Of a DNA stretch of 64,000 nt, positions 26,866 to 35,300 are shown piece after piece. The stretch lies in the NCBI GenBank assembly GCA_033439265.1, contig JAVTVX010000034.1, positions 77,001-141,000 of the forward strand, in the 5' to 3' direction. The translations under genes were made by a program, and so were the position numbers. This DNA is from Dillenia suffruticosa. Its lineage: Eukaryota; Streptophyta; Magnoliopsida; Dilleniales; Dilleniaceae. The notes under the pieces are model-generated. The model made no database searches. It was not told the DNA's origin and saw nothing but the letters and a program-made list of their open reading frames with translations. The stretch's first letter is position 1, and every line of letters starts with the position of its first letter.

Positions 26866-29800
26866 AAAAAAATAAACTGAGTCTTAATCCTAAATTTTGG
26901 AGTTATCTATTTGAGAAACCAACACAGGAGAGAAGAAAAAAAAAAAAGTTAAAGTTTGAAAATGAAAATATAGAAGATAATACTAAAAAATAGACAATAA
27001 AAATAATAAAAGAAGAGAAGTTAAAATAAACTATCTATAGAAATTTAAAATAATAATAATAATAAGTCAACTTTTCGAATTCTCTTATGCCACTAATTCC
27101 TATTTAAAGTAATCTTCTCAATTAAACATTTGATATTCAGATCTTTATAGATAATTTGCATCTAGATTTTTAACAATTTACCTCAATATTTTATTAAATC
27201 TTCTACATTTAAGGTCTCGCTCCTCCTAATCGGTGCATTTTTGAGTTTTCGTTGCACATGCTCAAACCACTATAAATGACACTCTCTCATCTTATCCACA
27301 ATCAAATTCACTCTCAAGTTAGTTCATATCCTTTTATTCATAATTCTATCTTTTCTAGTTTTATCACACATTCATCTTAACATACTCATTTCAGCTATAT
27401 CTATTTTATATTTTTATTGTTGTTTAATGGCTAAACATTCGATGACATATAATAATGTAGATCTTATTGTAATTCTATAAAACCTCTCCTTCAACTGCAA
27501 TGGTGTTGTACGATCGCAAAGAACTCTAGATGCATATGATAGTTCTCATTGCATAATGTTGCTTTTGTTTCAAAATCTTGGTATGTGAATTAATTCTTTC
27601 TTTCTTTTATTTATCTTTTGATGGGTTTAACCAAAAATTCTCTCTTTTTCTCTCTCCTCCCCAACCTGAGCCCTGTTGGGGCTGGGTAGATATGTAAAGG
27701 GGTTATCCCATTCCATACCCACCCAGTTGCATTCCTAGAAATGGATTTCTCTGAGATTTAGATTTTTACAATTTTTTTTCTTTCCAAAACCTTTGTGCTT
27801 GTGCACCTCCAATGCTCTTTGCAAGTAAATCCTTTGTCTTTATCAGGAAAAAGAAAAAGTTTGCTATGCTCAAGGATGTACCTTAATGGTGGTGATTTGG
27901 TGTGTGCACTTGGGGAGGAGTACTTGCATCTTTTATGAGCAGGATCCTCCTTTAAGCTTGTTATGGGACAAGATACTTTTCCTAGCTTCCCTTTGGTCTT
28001 CAGCTACTCCTACGTATAGAGGATATTCTTTTCAGGATATTCAAATGATAGCATCTTTGCTCTCCTTTTAATTTCCTTTCGTCTTTGTTGGAGGATGCCT
28101 TAGCTACCCCTCTACCTTCTTTTATCTTCTCTCTTTATAATGAAGTCTTTCTTTTACTATCAAAGAATGTTATATCTAAGAAATTGAAGTATTAACTTAA
28201 ATGTTATATCCTCCTTCTTGGACTGCTTCTCTTTGATATGCATAAATGTAAGTATGCTGGGTGTGTTTGGCACTCAAGCATCCTTTCACCATGTAATCCC
28301 TCAAGCAAACCTGTCACCATGTTACCTGCCCCCCTCTCTCAAGCCAATTGAGTCGATATCATAATGCAGCACTCAAGCCAATTAAGTTATAAGATCGTTG
28401 TTTCTCCTCCATTCTCGACAATAAGAAAGAGGCCTCTCTCTCTCTTTCTCATTCTCTCGTATGATGGGTGAACACTTTTCATCTCATCCTCAATTTTCAT
28501 TTTTTGTTCCTTCACTGTTTTTTGCATGTTTTTTATAAGTATGGACCTCGTGTTAATTTGTTTTATTTACCTATAAATAAAATTGTTTATCCTTTTTTTT
28601 TCCTATTTTAAGCGCTTATGCTGTTATCATCATATGGTAGTATTTGTAGATTTTTTGAACCTTCTTTGAAGTTGTCCTGCATGACTGAGAATTTTTACTC
28701 TCTGGAGGAGTCTTTTCAGCAGGGAACATTAGTATATTTATTTGATGTCATTAGCCCTTTAAGAATATTTATTTTCCAATCCATTTTTTGTTAGAGCTTG
28801 ATTGGATTTAGTTTCAATTCTAATTAGGATTTTTGGTCTATGAAAATTGCCTATGCCTTCATGTAATTGGAATTTGAATTGATTATTCTTCTAATTTTCT
28901 CTTCTCCCTCGCATCTCTTTCTCCTGTCTGCCATCTCCTGTGACTTCTTTCTCCATCTTCCCTCAATCTCTCTATTCTCCAATTGTATTCTATGTCGATG
29001 GGTCTTTTAACAATTGGGTTAGTACTTCTAAGTCCACACTATTTGGCTTCAAGTTGACAAACAGCTTGTTCAATGTCTTTTACTAAAACAACAGGAAAGC
29101 ACATGCTGCCATCTCACGTTTCAAACGGCAGAAAAACTGTGTGAAACTGATTTCTAATATGGATGATCAGCATATAGAATCAAAAGATATTCAAGTGTTA
29201 CTGCTCTTAATCCAACATGGAGCCAATGGACTCAATCTTTTGGAAGCACAGCATGTTGTTCTTGTGGAACCACTTCTCAATCCATCAGCAGAAGCACAAG
29301 CAATAAGCCGGGTGCACCGAATGGGGCAGGAGCAGAGAACACTTGTGCATCGCTTCATTGTATGTACATTTTCTCTTTATGTGGTCCTCGTAGAGATTTG
29401 AATTTAAGAGGTTACAGACTTGGTAGTTGATTGCTCCTGTACCATAATTCTCTAATACTTGCCTCATACATCTTTAATGTAGAAAACCAGAGGTGGGCAT
29501 GAGGCGTTCACTTGATTATATATTAGATATTTCAGTTCCATGATATTTTACTTTTCCTGCTATGATTACCTCAAAACAATGCCTTTTGACTTTTTGGTGG
29601 GAATAATAATATGTTGTGAATCAAAGTTGTCTACCAGTTAACTTCTCGTGGCTGCTTCAAATTCATAATTTGGTTCAAATGTAAAAGCTATGATGTCAGA
29701 TTGGTTTCAACCAAATATAAAACTAAATCATAATTCTTATTTATATTTTGAAATGTTGTTTGTTTTCAATTATTTTGTCAGTTAATAATTTGCAGTTGTT

Positions 29801-30558
29801 TAACTAGCATAAATATCTTATCTATCATACAGTATTTTCTCAGCTAAGCCAAGCTAGTGATGTCTGATATTTCACAATAAATTCAGATATTTTATTTGAC
29901 TTGGATAATAATGTTCTGGTGTACCAGACATGTACATGTGCATCAGTCATAGGTTAATATCCCTTGAGGATGAGAGGGTAGATTTTCCTTGGTCATCACC
30001 TTCCCCACCTCCCTCCCCAGGGCAAGAGCCGGCCAGAACACTAGTCTTGCTATGCTACTGAATATCTATGATTCCAGTCAATGACGTAAATATAACATTT
30101 GTTGAATATTACTCTGGAAAACATACTTCGTTACCATTAAACATTTACTTGTGTGATGAGTGGTTGTAAAGGTTTGGTGCAATGAAGAAAATCATGTACT
30201 CTCTCAGAGCCCTAGGATCTGAAATGTGTGGTGGTGAGTACTTGCTTGAGGTATTATGAGATACTTGAAATGGACTAAAGATTTTGTTTCTTGCTGGTAT
30301 TAGGTGAAAGGCACAGTTGAAGAAAGCATTTACAAGCTGAATAGAAACACGAGCATCCGTTCTATCATCAGCGGAAACACAAAGAATCAGGATCAACCGC
30401 TTTTGACACTCAAAGATGTAGAGTCTCTATTTCCAACAGCAATGGTACCTGAGAGCAAAGAAGAAAGAACTGAAAGCTTGATGGAGTTGCCTCCATCAGT
30501 AGCTGCTGCTGTCGCTGCTGAGAGGAGAATAAGAGAGCAGAGAGGCAAATCTTTGTGA
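4420..30558 (+). CDS. SHPRH: SHPRH-type SNF2 helicase with RING finger, E3 ubiquitin ligase (C-terminal part)
   Basis: Seven exons join in frame: 4420-4536, 4905-5147, 10558-10747, 19635-19852, 20040-20191, 29095-29359, 30304-30558. They sum to 1440 nt, 479 codons plus stop TGA at 30556-30558. Every junction keeps phase and uses GT-AG. The protein part shows a helical linker, a C3HC4 RING split over exons 3-4, and helicase C motifs: [19 protein letters not shown] (motif IV), QHGANGLNL (motif V) and [11 protein letters not shown] (motif VI). This RING placed before helicase C is the SHPRH/RAD5-like arrangement. Family members are nuclear and polyubiquitinate PCNA in DNA-damage tolerance (known for human SHPRH, inferred here). 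It resembles Arabidopsis AT2G40770. The N-terminal helicase half lies left of the window. No disabling change is seen despite large TE-filled introns. Confidence 0.93.
4905..5147 (+). CDS. SHPRH: SHPRH exon (helical linker before the RING)
   Basis: 81 codons, phase 0 on both sides, acceptor TTCCAG and donor CAG|GTACAA. It starts [20 protein letters not shown] and ends [12 protein letters not shown], alpha-helical and charged. It splices across a 5.4-kb intron to the RING exon. Confidence 0.9.
6340..7240 (+). mobile_element. L1-type LINE relic (endonuclease end and pre-RT region)
   Basis: Frame-broken fragments resemble plant L1 ORF2. [16 protein letters not shown] piece is at 6386-6418, and [14 protein letters not shown] at about 6427-6470 matches the end of the AP endonuclease. 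Around 7080-7190 a piece reads WWKNWLN, then [14 protein letters not shown], the segment just before the reverse transcriptase of plant L1s. Several stops and shifts lie between them, so it is long dead. It has the same orientation as the host gene. Confidence 0.6.
7237..7312 (+). mobile_element. RTE-type LINE 3' end
   Basis: The string CCCCACTTAGTGGGATAA followed by GGCTTGGTTGTTGTTGTT is the well-known 3' terminus of plant RTE LINEs with a (TTG)n tail. Only the last part of the element is recognisable. Confidence 0.65.
8560..9520 (+). mobile_element. L1-type LINE relic (C-terminal region)
   Basis: The segment at 8771-9004 includes [16 protein letters not shown], which resembles the conserved WN..FRRNL.DWE block downstream of the RT in plant L1s. 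A later piece at 9070-9100 reads [11 protein letters not shown], like the zinc-binding tail region. Frames are broken. It probably belongs to the same insertion as the relic at 6340-7240, separated by later insertions. Confidence 0.5.
10558..10747 (+). CDS. SHPRH: SHPRH exon (first half of the RING finger)
   Basis: 63 codons plus one base. It carries CPVCHENL, then QCAHFTCCK, giving the first Cys pairs and the His of a C3HC4 RING. The acceptor is TCTCCAG and the donor T|GTAAGT. The split Cys codon is completed in the exon at 19635. Confidence 0.93.
10748..12309 (+). other. Helicase intron, left of copia I
   Basis: No gene recognised. 11060-11700 has higher GC than its surroundings and short ORFs on both strands without known motifs, so an unidentified old insertion is possible. 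The rest is AT-rich. Confidence 0.4.
12340..15200 (-). pseudogene. Copia I pol remnant (PR-INT-RT-RNase H)
   Basis: On - the order is a protease trace near 15060-15180, a gag-pre-integrase zinc region at 14560-14900, the integrase core at 13890-14530, RT at 12780-13450 and RNase H at 12347-12650. This order marks Ty1/copia. The RT keeps a YVDD box near 12826. RNase H keeps the [12 protein letters not shown] block. Stops and frameshifts separate all parts. Confidence 0.88.
15439..15505 (-). repeat. Copia I 5' LTR, inner piece
   Basis: It starts TGATAAAAAG right after the primer site at 15427-15438, matching the start of the copia III LTRs (TGATGAAAAG). It includes a TA-dinucleotide run at 15471-15488 and ends in TGTTT at 15501-15505, the left target duplication of copia II. 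Confidence 0.8.
15506..16037 (-). repeat. Copia II 3' LTR (532 bp)
   Basis: It is longer than its partner (423 bp), mainly because of extra copies of a CTAGCC(A/G)TTGGGAAG-type block around 15710-15790. A hairpin at about 15782-15814 (arms CCCAACAGCTAGA and TCTAGCCGTTGGG) is shared with the other LTR. Confidence 0.9.
16060..18840 (-). pseudogene. Copia II pol remnant, truncated in RT
   Basis: On -: an unusual 5' segment (18619-18849, no known gag domain), a protease trace with an IDSGMNYHM motif near 18230-18260, gag-pre-integrase and integrase at 17181-17870, then RT at 16060-16863. RT carries [20 protein letters not shown] and YVDG where YVDD is expected (near 16110). The coding trace stops soon after this box, and the rest of RT and all RNase H are missing before the LTR. 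Short frame breaks occur throughout. Confidence 0.88.
18837..18848 (-). other. Copia II primer binding site
   Basis: On - it reads TGGTATCAGAGC, complementary to the 3' end of plant initiator tRNA-Met, immediately inside the 5' LTR. Confidence 0.92.
18849..19271 (-). repeat. Copia II 5' LTR (423 bp)
   Basis: Nearly identical to the left LTR outside the hairpin expansion, suggesting recent insertion relative to copia I. It is flanked inside by the primer site and outside by TGTTT. Confidence 0.9.
19272..19464 (-). repeat. Copia I 5' LTR, outer piece
   Basis: It continues the LTR after copia II, starting with the second TGTTT at 19272-19276. It carries the tract with repeated CCTAATNTTAGG blocks shared with the copia III LTRs and ends TTTTCCCACA at 19464. 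Confidence 0.82.
19635..19852 (+). CDS. SHPRH: SHPRH exon (second half of the RING finger)
   Basis: It completes the split Cys codon, then encodes FFAMTEHRF and [11 protein letters not shown], whose CPTC supplies the last RING Cys pair. It ends GSYGTK before the donor GTAGAA. 218 nt keep the frame with both neighbours. The exon starts only 170 bp after the end of the copia I insertion. Confidence 0.92.
20040..20191 (+). CDS. SHPRH: SHPRH exon (helicase C, motif IV)
   Basis: It encodes [19 protein letters not shown] then [18 protein letters not shown], the start of the SNF2 helicase C domain. The acceptor ATTAAAG is weak in pyrimidines but gives the expected joint [12 protein letters not shown]. 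The donor is AG|GTATAA, phase 2. Confidence 0.9.
20192..20983 (+). other. Helicase intron, left of copia III
   Basis: No gene. 20281-20440 holds a degenerate dispersed repeat with CGGTGTCCGGAATCA and TTTCGAACTTGAGACTCGG, related to a piece at 47950-48050. The rest is AT-rich. Confidence 0.5.
20281..20440 (+). repeat. Dispersed repeat fragment in the helicase intron
   Basis: Starts after a T run with ATACTAATCGGTGTCCGG and includes TTTCGAACTTGAGACTCGG. Related to 47950-48050. Confidence 0.5.
20984..21251 (-). repeat. Copia III 3' LTR (268 bp)
   Basis: It is about 79 bp longer than the 5' LTR. The excess includes an extra CCTAATCTTAGG-type block and a segment at about 21170-21220 absent from the partner. 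Confidence 0.88.
21252..24640 (-). pseudogene. Copia III pol remnant
   Basis: On -: protease trace about 24480-24620, gag-pre-integrase 24030-24330 ([16 protein letters not shown] motif), integrase 23320-24030, RT 22150-22850 with YVDD near 22195, RNase H 21259-21660 with [13 protein letters not shown]. The best-preserved pieces are 23830-24369 and 21259-21654. Frameshifts lie between domains, including one just after YVDD. No intact polyprotein. Confidence 0.88.
24909..24920 (-). other. Copia III primer binding site
   Basis: On - it reads TGGTATCAGAGC, matching initiator tRNA-Met, right at the LTR edge. Confidence 0.92.
24921..25109 (-). repeat. Copia III 5' LTR (189 bp)
   Basis: Bounded inside by the primer site and outside by ATGAT. 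It resembles the two-piece LTR of copia I more closely than chance in both ends and the central CCTAATTTTAGG blocks. Confidence 0.88.
25411..25803 (+). repeat. 196-bp tandem duplication
   Basis: Units begin GTAATAGCTGACAAAGTGTG at 25411 and 25607 and end at ACTGCATACTAG near 25803. The copies differ by scattered substitutions and one-base indels. Confidence 0.9.
26349..26600 (+). repeat. Degenerate tandem duplication
   Basis: Two units of roughly 117 and 135 bp share CTTTGATAGTTCAAGAC, TTTCTTAAACACT and GGAGTGTAAATGACTTT in the same order. The second has small insertions. Confidence 0.75.
26826..26863 (+). repeat. (CAA)n microsatellite
   Basis: A dozen perfect CAA units followed by an A run. 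Probably the tail of the antisense RTE relic. Confidence 0.92.
26827..27545 (-). mobile_element. RTE-type LINE relic
   Basis: On - the translation at 27180-27540 shows the typical RTE carboxy end: [16 protein letters not shown], then [11 protein letters not shown], then [18 protein letters not shown] and [19 protein letters not shown]. Stops interrupt it. The (CAA)n tract at 26826-26863 would be its (TTG)n 3' tail read on -, as is usual for plant RTEs. That link is inferred from orientation and spacing. Confidence 0.7.
27546..29094 (+). other. Helicase intron, right end
   Basis: AT-rich with CT-rich stretches (27635-27660, 28425-28455, 28900-28975). No coding motif recognised. The acceptor AAACAACAG ends at 29094. 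Confidence 0.5.
29095..29359 (+). CDS. SHPRH: SHPRH exon (helicase C, motifs V and VI)
   Basis: The first base completes an Arg codon from the exon 8.9 kb upstream. It encodes [20 protein letters not shown] and [20 protein letters not shown], with the arginine-rich motif VI of SNF2 ATPases intact. The donor is ATT|GTATGT. Confidence 0.95.
29360..30303 (+). other. Last visible helicase intron
   Basis: 944 bp, GT-AG, AT-rich, no insertion recognised. Confidence 0.7.
30304..30558 (+). CDS. SHPRH: SHPRH last coding exon
   Basis: It starts [15 protein letters not shown], the helix that follows helicase C in SNF2 proteins, and ends in an Ala/Arg-rich tail before TGA at 30556-30558. The acceptor is TATTAG. 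The 3' UTR follows; I cannot fix the cleavage site. Confidence 0.94.
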   Translation: MKGTVEESIYKLNRNTSIRSIISGNTKNQDQPLLTLKDVESLFPTAMVPESKEERTESLMELPPSVAAAVAAERRIREQRGKSL

Positions 30559-31636
30559 GTGTTTTTAGGGGGAATGTACAAAATTTTGTTCCTTAAACGT
30601 ATGACATGAAATTGCAATGAGTATGATTAGACTACATGTCTAGTATTCTTGTTAATGTCTATTGCAGTTGATTGTTGGTTCTGCATCAGTTGCATCTTTT
30701 AGAATCATTCTTCTCTTCGTCCCCCTTTTTTTTATACAGATTCTTGTGTACAGAATGGGTCTCCTGTTTTCTTTCTATCAAATTGAGCATGATCATATTG
30801 TGGGCACCAATAGCATGTGGTAACTAAATCTTTTGCTGTGGAAAAGTTATAAGATTTTTATTATACCTTTTCTTTTTTTTTTCCCCATATGGTTAACAAT
30901 GTAAATATGTATCTTATTTAGGTTCTCTGTTTTGCGTCATTTCTTTACTGGCTGCAGTTCACATTTTTTTTTTTTTTTTTTTTTTTTTTTTGTGGCTGGT
31001 ACACAGCGCCTCCTATTTCTAGACTATTAACCAGTCACCGATGCCTGTAAATCTTATTAAAAGTATCACTATACCCTCATATTGTCCCATCTTCAATCGC
31101 TAATTTGGTAGTGGTGCTTATAGGATCATGTGTAGTGAAACTGGGGTTCTAAAGCTCGCTAGTATGGACAAAAAGATAGACACCTTCCCCTCTTCTTGTG
31201 ATCCTTCAGATTATTTTGATGCTCTCACTTCTACCGTTCTTGCTATTATCAGTTTATAGGATTTTCCAGAAAATCTTCAAGCTTTGTAACTAAGTTTTTA
31301 ACTATGGTTGACATAGTTTGATAAATGACAACTGTCTGGAACTCTCCACTAAAAACTTAAATTAATTCTTCTCTTTTTCTTTTTCTCTTGAGTATTAAAT
31401 GATAAACTATTTCTCTTCTCAACGTACTTATGGGCCACCAGCCAGTTTTCTATTTTTTTTTTCTTTTTTGTGTTTCATACTTTAGTAAATAAAATTATTG
31501 TTGAGAAAAACGATTTTAAGACCATTGTTCTACACATCAGTTTTTGTGCATATGATTTAACATCAAAATAGGTCTCGGACGGTTATACGGAGAGGATGGT
31601 TCTCTGCTGTGGAAATGTTGTGGCGGCCGACAATCA
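30559..31636. other. Helicase 3' UTR and intergenic spacer
   Basis: Non-coding downstream of the helicase stop. A run of about 26 T lies near 30966-30991, possibly an antisense poly(A) of a retrocopy. No gene recognised up to the Mutator-like unit. Confidence 0.5.
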
Positions 31637-32439
31637 GAAATATTTTAGGGACTTTTTACCAAATTATTGTTATTTTTAATAAAAATAATTTAATTATTGT
31701 TTTTTTTTTAATTTTCAAAATATTGATTTCACGTTTTGAAAATGTAAAATCATCACATTTTTATTCCTGTTATTTTTTTTTATTTTTTATTTTTTATTAT
31801 TATTATTTTTTTTATAAAAATTACTGAATTCGTACTCTAAGCATGTGAAATCTCCGTGTCTCTGCCCCTTATTATTGCTTCATAAACATGCCTACTCCAA
31901 TTTATGAAACACAACAACATAAAATTCACGGTACTTCAACTTACAAAATGCCAAAACACAATTCTACATCAAAACATCACTAATAATCCATACCAAAACT
32001 ATCACTAATAATTCACAGCAACTTACAAAACAATCAAAAAATCATCACTATATACTAATCAAACCATACTCTAAAACACAATCACTAAATAACCATACTT
32101 CAAAATATTACCAAATAATTATACTCCAAACATCAACAGTCATACCCCATAGTACAAGATAGCTTCAGTTCAACAATCAAATATTTTCAACCAAACATAA
32201 TCAAACCAAATACCAACAACATTTTCAAACACAATCAAACACCAAACACAACCATAAACAAAAAATTTATAAATGTTGAAGTGATATAAAGAAAGAAATC
32301 ACGATAAAGAGAATAAAATAACAATAAAATTTTTATAGAAATTTAAATTAATGTATACAAAATTTAAATGTAATACACATAAAATCCTAAACATAATCTA
32401 AGTATCGCAAGGAGGTCGTCTAGCATTGCGTCGCAGTTG

Positions 32440-33870
32440 ATGTTTAACGAGAATACGAGCTGGTCTACCAGGTGGAGGTAGAGGTATATCTAGCTATGTA
32501 CCCTCATCAATCTCAGGAAATGCAACCATATCAATATCATCTAAATGTCGATAATGACGCTGCCGCCGCCGCTCGTAAGCACTTAGTCGTCAAGGATCAA
32601 TCAATGTTGCATCATCGATATCGTCTCTAAATACCAGAGTCGGATTCACATAGGAAGATGACACAGGTATCTCCGTCAGTTTGCCATAAGTATCCGTAGC
32701 ACCATAAGTGGAAGGTATGTCTATTGGCTTAGTTGATGCGAAAGTCAAATGACGGTAATCATCAAATGGTGCATGCCCAAAAAAACTGAAGTGCATGCCA
32801 TGACGCATCTCTGAAATGTCCAAATCTAGAATCCACTCCTTCATCTGCAAATATGTCAGATGTTGGTAAATGCATGTGCTCAACCTCATAGCAGTACAAA
32901 AGATAAAAGAAAAGAAATATTATGTAAACAATCAAACAATATTAAATGGTGAACTTATTTTTATTTACAAGATATTCCATTTGTGTTGCTGTGAGCCAAA
33001 ATCTTTACTGATAATGATGCATAGAGTAGACAATGTATAAATGGGGGATCTGATGATATCACAGTATATAATCTGTTGTCGTCCTTGGCTCATCGAAAGT
33101 TTCGTCACTCTCTACGATGTGATATCTACGGTTACCCCACAATTGCAAGGGAACCGCATGTATCATAGTCTAATCGCATCCATGTCTTTTGCATTGATCA
33201 GTTTGGTGCGTCTTCTAGTCGATCTACAGGGGTAAAGGAACATGCTGCAACAATCCGAATTGTCTCATAACCTTATAAGGGAAATAATACTCGATGAGGG
33301 GGATATCGGCACGCCATATGTCGCCGTCGATGAGACAATAGGTGGGTAATGCTGCCATGTTAGTATACGAATATGACATCAAAATGAATTGAAAAAAAAG
33401 AAGAAAAATATTGTTAATTTGATCTATAGCGATAGAAGTGGTTGCCAAAGATGAAATTTATACTCACGCCAGTGTCTCCCATTTGATATAACTGATCCCA
33501 ATATATTCTAAGAACAAACACCCCTCTATGTATATAATTACGCGGAACATCCAAACTATTTACAGATAAAACAATATTAAGGTGAAATTATACAAAATCA
33601 AGGGAATAGAGAAAAAAATACGAATAAATAAAGTAAACATTGTGTGCAGAGATCTTCTAGGCTGGGAGGTAGGTGGTAAGCAGAGGGCATTGGGTCAATA
33701 GTGTGACGTATGATCGGGATAAATATGAACACTTTCTCTCATGCCTAAAACTGATAAGAGAAAAAATATTAAATAAATGATATAATATGTACATAAAATA
33801 TTATTAAATTAAAAATAAAACATCAATGAAGATAGAATACCTGTATAAATAAGACTGGAACACAAAGCTA
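32440..33870 (-). pseudogene. MAIN-like / plant mobile domain protein remnant, left copy
   Basis: On - a trace runs from 33870 down to 32440. It includes DIWRADIPLIEYYFPYKVMR then QFGLLQHVP at 33224-33310, then a TTDYIL piece near 33070, then FFGHAPFDDYRHLTF and a VFRDDIDDATL tail at 32590-32889. The IPL..YY..DKV.RQFG.QQ.IP pattern is typical of plant MAIN-like/PMD proteins, related to Arabidopsis MAIN and to captured TE genes. Stops and frameshifts make it non-functional, though some breaks could be introns. Confidence 0.6.
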
Positions 33871-33894
33871 GTTAACGACATCCATGATTGGACT

Positions 33895-34680
33895 CGGATA
33901 TATGTAGTTCCCTTGCAATTGTGGGGTAACCGTAGATATCACATCATAAAAGGGTGACAAGCCTTTCGATGAGTTGAGGATGATAGCTAATTATATATCG
34001 TGGTATCGTTAGAACACCCGTTTATACATTGCCTACTCTGTACATTATTACTAGCCGGGATTTCGGCCCACAATGACGCAGATGGAGTATCTCATAAGTA
34101 AAAATAAGTTTACCATTTAATATTGTTTTATTGTTTACATAATATATATATATATTTTTTAATCTTTTGCAGTGCTATGAGCTCAAGCGGATGCATTTAG
34201 CAACATATGACATACTTATAGAGGACGGAGTGGATCCTAGATTTGGATATTTCATAAATGCATCACGGCGTGCATTTCAGTTTGTCCGGCATGCGCCATT
34301 TGATGATTACCGTCTTTCAACTTTTGCACTGACTGAGCCGATGGACATACCTTCTACTTCTGGTGCTGTGGATGCTTATGATGAGCTGACAAAGATACGT
34401 GTGCTATCTTTCTATCCGATTCTGACTTTGACTTCGGTATTTAGAGACGATGTTGACGATATAATACCGACTAAACCTCCACGACTTACTGTTTATGAGC
34501 GGCGGTGACGTTATCGTCGACATTTAGATGATGTTGGTATGGTTGGATTTTCTAAGGTTGATGAGGGTACACGGCTAGATGATATATCTCCACCTCCATT
34601 TGGTAGGCCGACTCGTATTCCCATCATATGTTAGCCGCGACGTAATGTTGGACGACCTCCTTACGACAATTAGTTTAGGT
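33895..34680 (+). pseudogene. MAIN-like / PMD remnant, right copy (inverted)
   Basis: 34167-34508 encodes RHAPFDDYRLSTFALTEPMD, then VFRDDVDDIIPTKPPRLTVY, paralogous to the left copy at 32590-32889 but on the other strand. The upstream part (33910-34100) also aligns to the inverse of 32990-33150. Only the C-terminal portion is present. Stop at 34506-34508, with further C-terminal similarity after it. Confidence 0.6.
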
Positions 34681-35300
34681 TTAAGATTTTATATAGATTA
34701 TATTTAAATTTTGTATACATTAATTTGAATTTCTATAAAAAATTTATTGTTATTTTGTTGTCTCTTTCTTGTGATTTTTTTTTGGTATCATTTCAATGTT
34801 TATAAGTTTTTTGGTTTATGATTGTCTTTGGTGTTTGGTATTTGGTTGTATTTGAAAATGTTGTTGGTATTTGGTTTGGTCGTATTTGGTTGAAAATATT
34901 TGATTGTTGAATTGAAGCTTTCATATACTGTGGAGTACGGTTGTTGATGTTTGGAGTATGGTTATTTGGTGGTTGTATTTTAGAGTATGGTTTATTTGGT
35001 GTGGAGTATTGTGATAGTTTTTTTTATCGTTTTGTAAATTGATATGAATTGTTAGTGGTATTTCGATACGGAATAGAGTGATATTTTGATATTTTGTAAG
35101 TTAGAGTATAGTTAATTTTAAGTTGTATTTTGTAATTTGGAGTAGGCATGTTTATGGTGCAACAGTAGGGGGTGGGGGACAGTGATTTTGACACTCTCAG
35201 AGTAGAAAATCAATATTTCAAAAAACTGAAAAAGAAAAACCAAATAGTTAAATAATTTTTATTAAAAATAACAATAATTTGGTTAAAAGCCAATATTTTA

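Larger units (their letters stand above)
31637..35300. mobile_element. Palindromic Mutator-like unit carrying MAIN-like gene pieces
   Basis: Ends at about 31637-31710 and 35230-35300 are inverted copies: the + left end has CCAAATTATTGTTATTTTTA, and the right end has the reverse complement. Similarity continues inward through both non-coding flanks (for example CATAAACATGCCTACTCCAA at left and its inverse near 35140) and through coding pieces, to about 33200 and 33895. Long terminal inverted repeats and captured plant mobile domain genes suggest a Mutator-like (MULE) element. No transposase is present and no 9-bp duplication could be seen. Confidence 0.62.

Noticed and set aside
26793-26993. 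66-codon ORF with a Thr run
   Set aside because: Translation of the (CAA)n tract and flanking A-rich sequence.
30966-30991. Long T run as the poly(A) of an antisense retrogene
   Set aside because: No coding or target-duplication trace beside it; reported only as a spacer feature.
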